A stretch of 64,000 nt of DNA. Source: Fluviibacter phosphoraccumulans (GTDB lineage: Bacteria; Pseudomonadota; Gammaproteobacteria; Burkholderiales; Rhodocyclaceae). Below, in pieces: positions 35,239-44,059 of this stretch. The position numbers and the translations under genes were made by a program. Under the pieces are notes generated by a model, which saw only the letters and a program-made list of their open reading frames with translations, was not told where the DNA came from and made no database searches. The stretch's first letter is position 1. Each line of letters opens with the position of its first letter. The stretch is from positions 186,001 to 250,000 of the forward strand of contig NZ_AP019011.1 of the NCBI RefSeq assembly GCF_016110345.1, given 5' to 3'.

Positions 35239-37095
35239 TTAGTAAGACAGAAATTGCTGAATACGGCTACGGAGCGAATCTTTGTCCAGTCCCGCAGATT
35301 TGTAAAGATTGACCATATCACCATGTTCGATGAACTGATCGGGTAAACCAATACGGAGTGAGCGACGTGGCAAATTCAAGGATTGCAACGCACGTTCTAC
35401 CTCGCTGCCGACGCCACCAGCCACGGCGTTTTCTTCAAAGGTCACGATGTAGTCGTGCGTTTTTGCAAGTGACTGTAGCAGCTCAATATCGAGAGGCTTG
35501 GCAAAGCGCATATTAGCGACCGACGCATTAAATTCTTCGCCAAGTTGTTCGGCGGTTGCTAGAAGCCCGCCAAATGCCAGGAAGGCGACGCGTTGGCCTT
35601 GGCGCACCAGTTGACCTTTGCCTATCAGTAATGTGTCCAGTTCTGGTGTTGGCACGCTACCCGTGCCTGAACCGCGTGGATAGCGAACGATGGCCGGGCC
35701 CGGGTATTGGTAGCAGGTGGTCAGTAATTGACGACACTCAAGCTCGGAAGCTGGTGTGGCGATCACCATATTGGGGATGCACAGTGCAAAAGATAGATCG
35801 AAGGCGCCATGGTGTGTCGGCCCATCCGCGCCCACCAGGCCGGCACGATCGACAGCAAAGGTGACGTCGAGGTTTTGTAACGCCACATCGTGAACCAGTT
35901 GATCGTAGCCACGTTGCAGGAAGGTGGAGTAGATCGCAACAACCGGCTTTAGCCCTTCGCAGGCCATGCCGGCGGCCAGGGTGACTGCGTGCTGTTCAGC
36001 GATAGCAACATCGTAGTAACGCGTCGGGAAGCGTTCAGCATAAGCGACCATGCCGGAGCCCTCGCGCATGGCTGGCGTAATGGCGACCAGTTTATCGTCA
36101 GCCACCGCCATGTCGCACAGCCAATCACCAAACACCTGGGTGTAAGTAAGCGCAGCCGTGCTCTTAGCCTTGTTGCCGTCCAAGCCTTCAGACGTTTCGA
36201 AACGGGTCACACCGTGATACAGAATCGGGTCTTCTTCAGCCAGTTTGTAGCCCTGGCCTTTACGTGTCACCACATGCAGAAATTTGGGACCTGGCAATTT
36301 TTTCAGATTCTGCAGCGTTGGAATCAAGACATCCAGATCGTGCCCATCAATCGGGCCGTAATAATGAAAGCCGAATTCCTCAAACAAGGTGCCGGGGTTG
36401 ATCATGCCCTTGACGTGCTCTTCGGCCCGTTTCGCGAAATCGAGCAGACTTTGCGAAACGCCCAGAACTTTTTCCGCCCCTTTTTTTGCCGCGTTGTACA
36501 ACTTGCCCGAGGTCAGTCGGGTGAGATAGTTGTACAGTGCGCCCACTGGCGGCGAGATGGACATCTCGTTATCGTTCAGAATAACCAGTAAGTTGGCATT
36601 AGCCACACCCGCATTATTGAGGGCCTCGAAGGCTTGTCCCGCACTCATCGCGCCGTCACCGATAATCGCCACGACCTGACGTTGCTCACCTTTCAGTTTG
36701 GCGGCGAGCGCCATGCCGAGTGCAGCGGAAATGGATGTTGACGAATGACCAACACCAAAAGTGTCGTAGGGGCTTTCAGAACGTTTAGGAAAGCCTGCCA
36801 GTCCGTTGTATTGGCGTAACGTCGACATGCGTTCCCGGCGGCCGGTGAGGATTTTGTGTGGGTAGGTCTGGTGACCCACATCCCATACCAGACGGTCTGC
36901 GGGTGTATCAAAGACGGAATGTAAAGCCACCGTCAGCTCTACTGTGCCCAGGTTGGACGAGAGGTGACCACCGGTTTGCGAGACGGTCTCAAGCAGATAC
37001 AGGCGCAGCTCGTCGGCAACCTGCACCAGTTGTTCACGGGATAATTTGCGTAAATCGGCCGGATCGTTGATTTGATCGAGTAGTGATGCAGGCAT
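35239..37095 (-). CDS. dxs: 1-deoxy-D-xylulose-5-phosphate synthase
   Basis: This thiamine-diphosphate enzyme of 618 residues makes DXP from pyruvate and glyceraldehyde-3-phosphate, the entry to the MEP isoprenoid pathway. VWDVGHQTYPHKILTGR, the GDGAMSAGQAFEALNNAG cofactor motif and DRAGLVGADGPTHHG are clear. ATG 37095 was chosen over TTG 37110. It follows ispA by 15 bases. Confidence 0.97.
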   Translation of the reverse strand: MPASLLDQINDPADLRKLSREQLVQVADELRLYLLETVSQTGGHLSSNLGTVELTVALHSVFDTPADRLVWDVGHQTYPHKILTGRRERMSTLRQYNGLAGFPKRSESPYDTFGVGHSSTSISAALGMALAAKLKGEQRQVVAIIGDGAMSAGQAFEALNNAGVANANLLVILNDNEMSISPPVGALYNYLTRLTSGKLYNAAKKGAEKVLGVSQSLLDFAKRAEEHVKGMINPGTLFEEFGFHYYGPIDGHDLDVLIPTLQNLKKLPGPKFLHVVTRKGQGYKLAEEDPILYHGVTRFETSEGLDGNKAKSTAALTYTQVFGDWLCDMAVADDKLVAITPAMREGSGMVAYAERFPTRYYDVAIAEQHAVTLAAGMACEGLKPVVAIYSTFLQRGYDQLVHDVALQNLDVTFAVDRAGLVGADGPTHHGAFDLSFALCIPNMVIATPASELECRQLLTTCYQYPGPAIVRYPRGSGTGSVPTPELDTLLIGKGQLVRQGQRVAFLAFGGLLATAEQLGEEFNASVANMRFAKPLDIELLQSLAKTHDYIVTFEENAVAGGVGSEVERALQSLNLPRRSLRIGLPDQFIEHGDMVNLYKSAGLDKDSLRSRIQQFLSY

Positions 37096-37110
37096 CTTGT
37101 CAGTTACCAA

Positions 37111-37992
37111 TCAATGCGTGCGCTGAACAATTTCCAGCGCAATATCGTTGAGTCGTTGTCCCGATTGACCGATGTCGGCAATCAGGCGTTGCGCTTGAGC
37201 CAGAAGGTCGTCGGCAAAGTCTTTTGCGCCGGCTAACCCCATCAGGCTCACATAAGTCGGTTTGTCTGCCGCCGCATCTTTGCCAGCGGTTTTCCCCAGT
37301 TCTGCGGTCGTGCCAGTACAGTCCAGTATGTCGTCTACCACCTGGAAGAGCAAACCGAGGATCTTGCCAAAGCAATCAAGGCGATCCAGTTGGGCTGCAT
37401 CAAGAGATTCACCAGCGAGGGCACCGATGCGAATCGCTGCACGGATGAGTGCACCGGTTTTCATGACGTGCATTTGTTCAAGCTGGGCTTCGTTCAGGGC
37501 TTGGCCAACGGCGGCGAGATCTATGGCCTGGCCACCGGCCATGCCGGCCGCACCCGAGGCGCGCGCCAAAGTGCGAACGAGTTCAACGATGGTTGTTGAC
37601 GCTAGCGGCGCTTCGACCAGCGTAGCAAAGGCCTGCGTCTGCAAGGCATCGCCAACGAGGAGTGCGGTGGCTTCATCAAACTGCACGTGACAAGTTGGTT
37701 GGCCGCGCCTAAGCGTGTCGTCATCCATACAGGGGAGGTCATCATGGACCAATGAGTACACGTGAACCATCTCAATGGCCGCCGCGCATCGATCAAGCGC
37801 CTCGGCGTTTGCGCCGGCAACGGCACCTGCCGCATGCACCAGCACAGGTCGTAAGCGCTTACCACCGTTCAGGCAGGCATAGCGCATCGCCGCATGCAGT
37901 CGTTGCGGGTTGTGTGACGCAGGGGGCAGGTATCGATCCAACGCAAGCTCTGTGCGTTGACGAACGGCCTGCATCCAGTCTTGAAAACTCAT
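37111..37992 (-). CDS. ispA: Farnesyl diphosphate synthase (polyprenyl synthetase)
   Basis: The 293-residue prenyltransferase joins IPP to allylic diphosphates. The first aspartate-rich motif DDLPCMDDD is at 84-92 and the second (DDILD) at 219-223. GGKRLRP near 43-49 binds IPP. It overlaps xseB by four bases and lies upstream of dxs, the conserved xseB-ispA-dxs operon. Confidence 0.95.
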   Translation of the reverse strand: MSFQDWMQAVRQRTELALDRYLPPASHNPQRLHAAMRYACLNGGKRLRPVLVHAAGAVAGANAEALDRCAAAIEMVHVYSLVHDDLPCMDDDTLRRGQPTCHVQFDEATALLVGDALQTQAFATLVEAPLASTTIVELVRTLARASGAAGMAGGQAIDLAAVGQALNEAQLEQMHVMKTGALIRAAIRIGALAGESLDAAQLDRLDCFGKILGLLFQVVDDILDCTGTTAELGKTAGKDAAADKPTYVSLMGLAGAKDFADDLLAQAQRLIADIGQSGQRLNDIALEIVQRTH

Positions 37993-38258
37993 GAGCGCTC
38001 CGGGAGCGCCGCGTCAATCAGCTGGGTGCCATCAAATTGTTGAATACGTGCTTCTGCATCCTGCAGAAGCGTGTTGCAGCGAGCAATCAGCTGCTGACCG
38101 CGCTGGTAAGCGTTAAGGGTTTCTTCTAACGGCAAACGGTTATTCTCGACGCATTGAATCAGCTGCTCCAGTGCTGCCATGGCCGATTCGAACCCGAGCG
38201 CGTCGGGCGGAATCTCTTCATTTTGGGTAGGCGCTTCGGCAGCTTTACGCGGTGGCAT
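37989..38258 (-). CDS. xseB: Exodeoxyribonuclease VII small subunit
   Basis: The 89-residue protein has the family core FESAMAALEQLIQCVENNRL and LEETLNAYQRGQQLIARC. It pairs with XseA (not in the window) to degrade single-stranded DNA. ATG 38258 gives normal size; 38282 would add eight residues. It overlaps ispA (ATGA). Confidence 0.93.
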   Translation of the reverse strand: MPPRKAAEAPTQNEEIPPDALGFESAMAALEQLIQCVENNRLPLEETLNAYQRGQQLIARCNTLLQDAEARIQQFDGTQLIDAALPERS

Positions 38259-38405
38259 GATAATCGTGAGCCTTCGGCGCACTCGGCGCCATTTTGAGTT
38301 GTACTAGAACCTTGAAACTTAACCGATTCAGGGCTTCCGGTCAATTTAAGGGCAGGGTACAATTAGCGGTTCTGTTAAACCCATTTGTTTGTGGAGGGTA
38401 AGGGG

Positions 38406-39530
38406 ATGTCAGCCTTTGACTCGCCCAAATCACTGGTGGCGTCACGGGCTCAGTTGCCCGTCTCCTGGTATTTTGACGAAGACCTGTTCGCCTTGGAGAA
38501 AAAGGTCTTGTTTGACGATGGCCCAGGTTATGTCGGTCACGAGTTGATGGTGCCGAACGAAGGCGCGTATCGCACCCTGGAAATGAAAGATCACGGCGCC
38601 ATGCTCGTTAATCGGGCAGGCGAATTTGATTTGATGTCGAATGTCTGTCGCCATCGTCAGGCCATCATGTTAGAGGGCCAGGGGACGCTGGGGAGTCATA
38701 TAGTCTGCCCGCTGCATCGCTGGACCTATGACCGATTAGGCAGTCTGGTGGGGGCGCCACACTTTCCTGAAAATCCCTGTTTGAATCTGGCGAGAACGCC
38801 ACTGCAAAACTGGAATGGTCTGCTCTTTGAAGGTAAGCGCGACATTTTGGCCGATCTGGCAGGGATGAACCTGGCATCAGCGTTTGATTTTTCGGGCTAT
38901 AAGCTCGACAAAGTCGTCGTGCATGAGTGCAACTACAACTGGAAGACCTTTATCGAGGTCTATCTCGAAGATTATCATGTAGCGCCTTTTCACCCCGGCC
39001 TGGGCGGTTTCGTTAATTGCGACGAATTGACCTGGCAGTTTGGTGATTGGTACTCGATCCAACGCGTGGGAATTACCTCTTTGGCGAAATCGGGTTCTGA
39101 AGCCTATCGCCGTTGGCAGAATGAAGTCCTCAGCCAGTATCAGCACCTCGGTGCAAAGCCCGGTCATGGGGCTGTGTGGCTGACGTATTACCCCAACATC
39201 ATGGTGGAATGGTATCCGCACGTGCTGGTCGTCTCAACGCTGCATCCGCAATCTGTTGATAAAACGACCAACATTGTCGAATTTTATTATCCGGAAGAAA
39301 TCGTCGATTTTGAGCGCGAATTTATCGAGGCAGAACAAGCCGCTTATATGGAAACCGCCGTCGAGGATGATGAAATCGGCGAACGTATGGATCGTGGCCG
39401 TCGAGCGCTGATGCGTGCGGGGCGCAATGAAGTGGGGCCGTATCAGTCTCCGATGGAGGACGGCATGCTGCACTTCCATGAGTTTTACCGTCGGATGCTG
39501 GGTCAACAGCTTCAGCGCTTCGGTAGCTGA
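38406..39530 (+). CDS. Rieske-type aromatic-ring-hydroxylating oxygenase, large subunit
   Basis: The 374-residue oxygenase has a Rieske 2Fe-2S site Cys81-x-His83 and Cys101-x2-His104, and a mononuclear iron site with EDYHVAPFH (His191, His196). Substrate is unknown. Such a gene next to xseB-ispA-dxs is common in Burkholderiales, and no ferredoxin or reductase gene adjoins it, so electrons must come from elsewhere. AGGGG just before ATG 38406 supports the start. Confidence 0.9.
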   Translation: MSAFDSPKSLVASRAQLPVSWYFDEDLFALEKKVLFDDGPGYVGHELMVPNEGAYRTLEMKDHGAMLVNRAGEFDLMSNVCRHRQAIMLEGQGTLGSHIVCPLHRWTYDRLGSLVGAPHFPENPCLNLARTPLQNWNGLLFEGKRDILADLAGMNLASAFDFSGYKLDKVVVHECNYNWKTFIEVYLEDYHVAPFHPGLGGFVNCDELTWQFGDWYSIQRVGITSLAKSGSEAYRRWQNEVLSQYQHLGAKPGHGAVWLTYYPNIMVEWYPHVLVVSTLHPQSVDKTTNIVEFYYPEEIVDFEREFIEAEQAAYMETAVEDDEIGERMDRGRRALMRAGRNEVGPYQSPMEDGMLHFHEFYRRMLGQQLQRFGS

Positions 39531-39546
39531 TGCACTTGTTGCCTAC

Positions 39547-40425
39547 ATGACAACAGCTTCCAGCCGTCCAGGCTGGCAATCCTTGTGGATGGTTGTTGCC
39601 AGCTTCTTGTTTGGTTGCATGGGCGTATGCGTCAAATTCGCTGCGGAAAATAACGACTCGGGCGAGATTGTGCTGTGGCGCTGCATGATTGCGCTATTGA
39701 TCGTCTCTATTTTTATGTTGTTGCGTCGACACCATCCGCGCACGGTGCATTTGCGCAGTCATGCCTTTCGATCGATATCGGGTTTTTCTGCCTTATTTCT
39801 TTACTTCTATGCCATTACGCAATTACCGTTGGCAACGGCCGTTACGCTTAATTACACCTCGCCCATTTTTTTTGTGATGTGGCAGTTTGTCCTGCGCGGT
39901 GTCCGGCCGACCCGTTTGGCCTGGGTTGCCTTGCTATTGGGTTTCCTGGGCGTAGTCCTTTTATTGCGTCCGACCATGGATAGCGACAATCTTTTAGGCG
40001 CATTGCTCGGCTTGGTGTCGGGCGGTCTCGCTGGATTGGCCTACTTCCATATCCGCGAATTAGGGTCGCTGGGTGAACCAGAATGGCGGACGGTCTTTTA
40101 CTTTTCGCTCTTTTCCGCGGTGGGTGCCTTAATTTGGGTAGCTTGGAGAGGATTTCGTTGGCCACTGACCGAGGATTTGGGCTGGCTGATCGGCGCAGGC
40201 ATTTTCGCGACCGGCGCTCAGTTGTCACTGACGCGCGCGTACAAGAGTGGCAAAACCTTACTGTCAAACGCGTTGGCCTATACCACGGTGATTTTTGCCA
40301 GCTTGTTCGGTGGCTTGTTTTTTGGTGAGCGCATCGATTTAGGCGGCTGGCTGGCCATGGCGCTCATTATTACCAGCGGTGTGATGGCTTCCCGAATCCG
40401 CTTTACAAAAGCAAAAGCACCCTAG
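39547..40425 (+). CDS. EamA/DMT-family transporter
   Basis: This 292-residue membrane protein has ten hydrophobic helices in two EamA repeats, typical of the drug/metabolite transporter superfamily (RhaT/YdcZ-like). The substrate is unknown. ATG 39547 is 16 bases after the oxygenase stop, so co-transcription is likely. The TAG stop lies in the loop of the following terminator hairpin. Confidence 0.88.
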   Translation: MTTASSRPGWQSLWMVVASFLFGCMGVCVKFAAENNDSGEIVLWRCMIALLIVSIFMLLRRHHPRTVHLRSHAFRSISGFSALFLYFYAITQLPLATAVTLNYTSPIFFVMWQFVLRGVRPTRLAWVALLLGFLGVVLLLRPTMDSDNLLGALLGLVSGGLAGLAYFHIRELGSLGEPEWRTVFYFSLFSAVGALIWVAWRGFRWPLTEDLGWLIGAGIFATGAQLSLTRAYKSGKTLLSNALAYTTVIFASLFGGLFFGERIDLGGWLAMALIITSGVMASRIRFTKAKAP

Positions 40426-40438
40426 CGGGTGCTTTTGC
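40411..40438 (+). terminator. Hairpin terminator containing the transporter's stop codon
   Basis: GCAAAAGCACCC and GGGTGCTTTTGC form a perfect 12-bp stem with loop TAGC. The TAG of the loop is the stop codon of the upstream gene. There is no long T-run outside, but each arm contains an A4 or T4 run. Confidence 0.7.
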
Positions 40439-40448
40439 GAGAATCACT

Positions 40449-40523
40449 TGGTGCCGGTTGTCGGGATTGAACTGACGACCTACCGCTTACAAGGCGGTTG
40501 CTCTACCACTGAGCTAAACCGGC
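40449..40523 (-). tRNA. tRNA-Thr (anticodon UGU)
   Basis: On the minus strand GCCGGTT pairs with AACCGGC. The anticodon stem ACCGC/GCGGT encloses CTTGTAA with anticodon TGT. The T-arm GTTCAATCC and encoded CCA are present. Length is 75 bases. Confidence 0.96.
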
Positions 40524-40535
40524 GATCCGGGTCGC

Positions 40536-40541
40536 ATTATA
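40536..40541 (-). promoter_or_regulatory. -10 element of the tRNA-Thr promoter
   Basis: Consensus TATAAT on the minus strand lies 12 bases before the tRNA. No good -35 element is visible at standard spacing. Confidence 0.45.
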
Positions 40542-40669
40542 AATACACTTTACGCACAAGTATAGAGCGCAAGGTAAATTGATCTGTTTTGATCTAGCGC
40601 AAAGTTTTCGTCGTGTTCGTGCCGCTCATCGGCGTAAACTTAAACGTTTGATTGATGCTGAGTTTGAAA

Positions 40670-41830
40670 ATGCCGAGAACCAAGACTGCGACGACGACCA
40701 CTGCCAAGAAAACCCGCACACCCAGAACGCCGCGACCGCGTCGCGTGAGTGCTGGAGATGTGCCGCCGGTAATGACAGAGGCCGCACTGGGCGATTATGT
40801 GGTGGAGCGTGGTCTGGAAGCTGCGGATGCCCGTCACGTTGGGGCGTTGAAGGATGTTTTGTCAGGGTATATCCCGGGCAATACCAGAGAAGTTGCGGAT
40901 ACCTTGGCCGCTATCTTGCAGGGGGCCTCGCCCGACGAGTCTCAGGTTTTGCGTGATGCGCTGACGCAAGGGGTTAATGCGTCGGGTGGTTTATCGCTCA
41001 CCGCAGATGAAGAGCTGTCCAGCGATTGGCGTAGCGGCGGCTACCCCTATAAAAATTTGATGCTGCGCAAGAACTATGAACGCTCGAAGTATCAGTTGCA
41101 GGTCGAGTTGCTCAAGCTCCAGGCTTGGGTCAAGGAGACGGGGCAAAAAGTCGTGATTCTCTTCGAAGGGCGCGATGCGGCGGGTAAGGGGGGTGCGATC
41201 AAGCGGTTCATGGAGCACCTGAACCCGCGCGGTGCCCGAGTCGTTGCACTGGAAAAGCCAACAGAGACTGAGCGCGGTCAGTGGTATTTTCAGCGCTACA
41301 TTCAACACCTGCCGACGGCAGGCGAGATCGTCCTGTTTGATCGCTCATGGTACAACCGTGCGGGCGTTGAACGGGTGATGGGCTTTTGCTCGCAGGCCGA
41401 GTACGATGACTTTATGCGCCAAGTGCCCGAGTTTGAACGCAATCTGGTTCGTAGTGGCATTCATCTATTCAAGTTCTGGTTCTCGGTCAGTCGTAACGAG
41501 CAACGCCGGCGTTTCAAAGAGCGCGAAAAACACCCCCTCAAGCAATGGAAGTTGTCGCCGATTGACAAGGCATCGCTCGATAAGTGGGATGACTACACGC
41601 ATGCGAAAGAGGCGATGTTCTTTTCTACAGATACGGCCGATGCGCCTTGGATTGTGATCAAGTCTGATTGCAAGAAGCGGGCACGTCTCAATGCGATGCG
41701 TTATGTGCTGCATCGCTTGGCTTACGGCCAAAAAGATGGGGCGCGCATCGGTCCAGTGGATCCCCTGATTGTCGGTAGAGCCAACGTGGTTTATGAAATT
41801 GGTGAGGGGGGAGACACACCGCTCCTGTAA
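40670..41830 (+). CDS. ppk2: Polyphosphate kinase 2 family protein
   Basis: The 386-residue protein has a basic, Thr/Lys-rich disordered N-terminus, then a PPK2 domain with Walker A FEGRDAAGKGGAIKRF, lid/Walker B FDRSWYNRAGVERVMGF and EREKHPLKQWKLSP. PPK2 enzymes transfer phosphate between polyphosphate and nucleotides. The start is unsure between ATG 40655 and 40670; a GAG eight bases upstream favours the latter. Confidence 0.93.
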   Translation: MPRTKTATTTTAKKTRTPRTPRPRRVSAGDVPPVMTEAALGDYVVERGLEAADARHVGALKDVLSGYIPGNTREVADTLAAILQGASPDESQVLRDALTQGVNASGGLSLTADEELSSDWRSGGYPYKNLMLRKNYERSKYQLQVELLKLQAWVKETGQKVVILFEGRDAAGKGGAIKRFMEHLNPRGARVVALEKPTETERGQWYFQRYIQHLPTAGEIVLFDRSWYNRAGVERVMGFCSQAEYDDFMRQVPEFERNLVRSGIHLFKFWFSVSRNEQRRRFKEREKHPLKQWKLSPIDKASLDKWDDYTHAKEAMFFSTDTADAPWIVIKSDCKKRARLNAMRYVLHRLAYGQKDGARIGPVDPLIVGRANVVYEIGEGGDTPLL

Positions 41831-41851
41831 AAAGCCGAGAAAAGGCTTTTT
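41829..41851 (+). terminator. Terminator after ppk2
   Basis: AAAAAGCC and GGCTTTTT form an 8-bp stem with a 7-base loop; the T-run is part of the stem. It overlaps the ppk2 stop codon. Confidence 0.65.
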
Positions 41852-41915
41852 AAGCGCGACGGTCTCGCTTTGATTGCCTATACTGCTGGATTAGGACAGA
41901 AACGAGATTGCGTGC

Positions 41916-42389
41916 ATGGCTCAAGAAACAATGGGGCAACGGATTGTAGGTGAGGCTAAAAAAGCCTTGCGCCTCACGCTTTATTTCGGCTTCTGGTTCA
42001 GCGCATTAACCTTGCTGACGCACGAGATACTGCAACAGCATGGATTGCCTTTTGCGCATTGGGGGCTGGCCTGGATCAAGGCGGCCCTGTGTGCAAAATT
42101 CATCCTGATTGGTCAAGCCTTCTATCCGATGCGTCACTCTGATGGGAGCGATCTGTGGCGCATCGTTTTGCCGCGATCGTTTGTCTATTTAGGGGTTGTG
42201 TTCAGCCTCAACGTACTTGAAGTCGTCGTAGAAGGGCTATTTCATGGTGAGCGTTTTGTTGACGCGCTTCAACATTTTGCCAACGGCAACCCCGTCTATG
42301 CTTTCGCATTGGCGTGGGTTTATTGGCTGATTCTGGTGCCCTATTTATTGATGGGGTCTTTAGATCGTTACGTGAACAACCGCGCCTAA
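41916..42389 (+). CDS. Membrane protein of unknown function
   Basis: The 157-residue protein has about four hydrophobic helices (near 22-38, 52-68, 85-105 and 128-148) and no domain I recognise. It stands between ppk2 and the convergent IclR gene. No ribosome site of note precedes the ATG. Confidence 0.7.
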   Translation: MAQETMGQRIVGEAKKALRLTLYFGFWFSALTLLTHEILQQHGLPFAHWGLAWIKAALCAKFILIGQAFYPMRHSDGSDLWRIVLPRSFVYLGVVFSLNVLEVVVEGLFHGERFVDALQHFANGNPVYAFALAWVYWLILVPYLLMGSLDRYVNNRA

Positions 42390-42391
42390 AG

Positions 42392-43222
42392 TTAGCGCAC
42401 TGTACTCGCGTCGTAGCCAAGCAGTAACGACAGTTTGGCGCTGGCCGCTTTGACTTGTGCGGCTTCAGGGCTGTTGCAATCGGCTTCAAATTGGCCGGCA
42501 GAACCTACGGCGGTAATGGCTGCAACCATTTGCCCGGTGTAATCAAAAACTGGCGCGCTTAAACCGTTGATGCCCGGTGTGTGACTTCCGCCAGCAAGTG
42601 CGATCCCATCAAGACGGGCTTTTTCAACGATGGCCTTGTGCTCTTGCTCCAGCGCGATGCGGAGCTTTTTGTCTTTTCCCGACAGTGCGCTCAGTTCCAC
42701 GGTTAAAACAGGCTGGGTTGCTGATGGGTTGTAGAACGCACCGAAACAGCGGCCGGTCGCAGAATCATGGAGTCCAAGCACCCGGCCAACGCGCAGGCAA
42801 ACCGAAATAGCATTGCCCGTGTCTACATAGCGCACGATGGTGGCACCACTACTTCCCCATACGGCCAGCCCGATGCCCATGCCGATTTCATCACAGAGTT
42901 CATCAAGAATAGGGTTAGCCAGGCGAATTGGATCCAGCGACGCCAAAGCAGACAGCCCCAAGGTGAGCGCAAAAGGACCTAAATGGTAACGTGCCGATTC
43001 CAGATCCTGGCTCACGAGGCCCATACGTTGCAGGCTGACGAGATAACGGTGTGCCTTAGCGGGAGGCATCCCACTCATTAAAGCAATATCTTTTAGCATG
43101 GCTGGCCGACCCGAACTGACCAGAGCGCGTAAAACAGAACCGCCGATTTCGATGGACTGAATGCCTTGCTGTTTGCCGGTAGCGCGTTTGGGTTCTGATG
43201 CGTTCATGGTGGATTTCGTCAT
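42392..43222 (-). CDS. IclR-family transcriptional regulator
   Basis: The 276-residue protein has an N-terminal winged helix (GGSVLRALVSSGRPAMLKDI ... PPAKAHRYLVSLQRMGLV, about 27-70) and a C-terminal ligand-binding domain typical of IclR regulators. The family commonly controls aromatic or carbon catabolism; the effector is unknown. Starts at 43222 or 43207 are both possible. Confidence 0.9.
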   Translation of the reverse strand: MTKSTMNASEPKRATGKQQGIQSIEIGGSVLRALVSSGRPAMLKDIALMSGMPPAKAHRYLVSLQRMGLVSQDLESARYHLGPFALTLGLSALASLDPIRLANPILDELCDEIGMGIGLAVWGSSGATIVRYVDTGNAISVCLRVGRVLGLHDSATGRCFGAFYNPSATQPVLTVELSALSGKDKKLRIALEQEHKAIVEKARLDGIALAGGSHTPGINGLSAPVFDYTGQMVAAITAVGSAGQFEADCNSPEAAQVKAASAKLSLLLGYDASTVR

Positions 43223-43306
43223 GCTTTGGAGTAAAGAAACTTATAATCTAACAGTCTAAACAAAACCAGTGCCTCTGGCGCATCTGATTAAAACAAAGGA
43301 TCAAAA

Positions 43307-43924
43307 ATGACAGCTGTCATGGTGTGTAATCCCAAGGGTGGATGCGGCAAAACAACGCTGGCAACCAGTTTGGCAGGCTGGGCCGCAAATCAGGGGCGCA
43401 GTGTGACGCTGTGCGATCTGGATCGGCAGCAGTCATCTCTGCGTTGGATGTCGTTCAGAGATGAAACGCTGCCCGCAATTAGCGGCTTCTACGGTGGGGG
43501 GCAGATCATGGCGTCGCTTCCGAAGGGCGCAGACTTCACCGTGATTGATGCGCCGGCCGGACTTCAAGGCTATAAGCTGAGCGATTACGTGCGTCTCGTT
43601 GACCGGGTGATTATTCCGGTGGTGCCGTCTGTATTCGATATGGCGGCGACGGAAGATTTTCTGAATAGTTTGCGCAATGATCTGCGAGGGCAGCGCCATA
43701 AGGTCGGTATTGTGGCCATGCGTGTGGACCCGCGTACGCGGGCAGCCGCGATGCTGGAAGAGTTTCTTCAGCACTTTGATGCGCCCATTGTTACCTATAT
43801 TAGGCCTACGTCTAATTATGTCAACGCGGCGGCGGCGGGGCGGACCATCTTCGATCCGCCTAAATCCAAGCACAAGCTAGATCTCGCGCAGTGGCAGCCT
43901 TTATTAGACTGGCTTAAGAAATAA
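43307..43924 (+). CDS. Orphan ParA-family ATPase
   Basis: This 205-residue P-loop ATPase has a deviant Walker A NPKGGCGKTT (Lys10 and Lys15) and a DAPAGLQGY Walker B region. It is small, has no ParB beside it, and lies on the chromosome side of the tRNA integration boundary. It is therefore probably a resident gene rather than part of the conjugative element. The partner or cargo it positions is unknown. Confidence 0.87.
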   Translation: MTAVMVCNPKGGCGKTTLATSLAGWAANQGRSVTLCDLDRQQSSLRWMSFRDETLPAISGFYGGGQIMASLPKGADFTVIDAPAGLQGYKLSDYVRLVDRVIIPVVPSVFDMAATEDFLNSLRNDLRGQRHKVGIVAMRVDPRTRAAAMLEEFLQHFDAPIVTYIRPTSNYVNAAAAGRTIFDPPKSKHKLDLAQWQPLLDWLKK

Positions 43925-43938
43925 AACCTCAATAGGGG

Positions 43939-43967
43939 TTGACATAGACGTATCCGCCCTACATAAT
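43939..43967 (+). promoter_or_regulatory. Strong sigma-70 promoter of the initiator tRNA gene
   Basis: Perfect TTGACA (43939-43944) and CATAAT (43962-43967, five of six) are separated by 17 bases. The -10 element ends 15 bases before the tRNA. Confidence 0.8.
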
Positions 43968-43982
43968 GTTTGACTTCTCGGA

Positions 43983-44059
43983 CGCGGGGTGGAGCAGTCT
44001 GGCAGCTCGTCGGGCTCATAACCCGAAGGTCACAGGTTCAAATCCTGTCCCCGCAACCA
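43983..44059 (+). tRNA. Initiator tRNA-Met (anticodon CAU)
   Basis: The gene begins CGCGGGG and ends CCCCGCA-ACCA, so it has the C1/A72 mismatch of initiators. Its anticodon stem has three consecutive G-C pairs (TCGGG/CCCGA) around CTCATAA. Its 3' half is the integration site of the conjugative element and is intact. Confidence 0.95.
44016..44059. other. Left attachment region (attL) in the 3' half of tRNA-fMet
   Basis: The serine recombinase frame runs antisense through this segment, and the tRNA stays complete, as expected when an element integrates into a tRNA 3' end and supplies or restores it. The other copy (attR) should lie beyond base 64000. The exact crossover point cannot be fixed from one end. 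Confidence 0.65.

Noticed and set aside
35989..36591. 200-residue open frame antisense to dxs.
   Set aside because: It is a shadow of the well-conserved dxs gene with no support of its own.
43307..43924. Treating the orphan ParA as part of the conjugative element.
   Set aside because: It lies upstream of the tRNA whose 3' half marks the element boundary, and the element has its own parA-parB.
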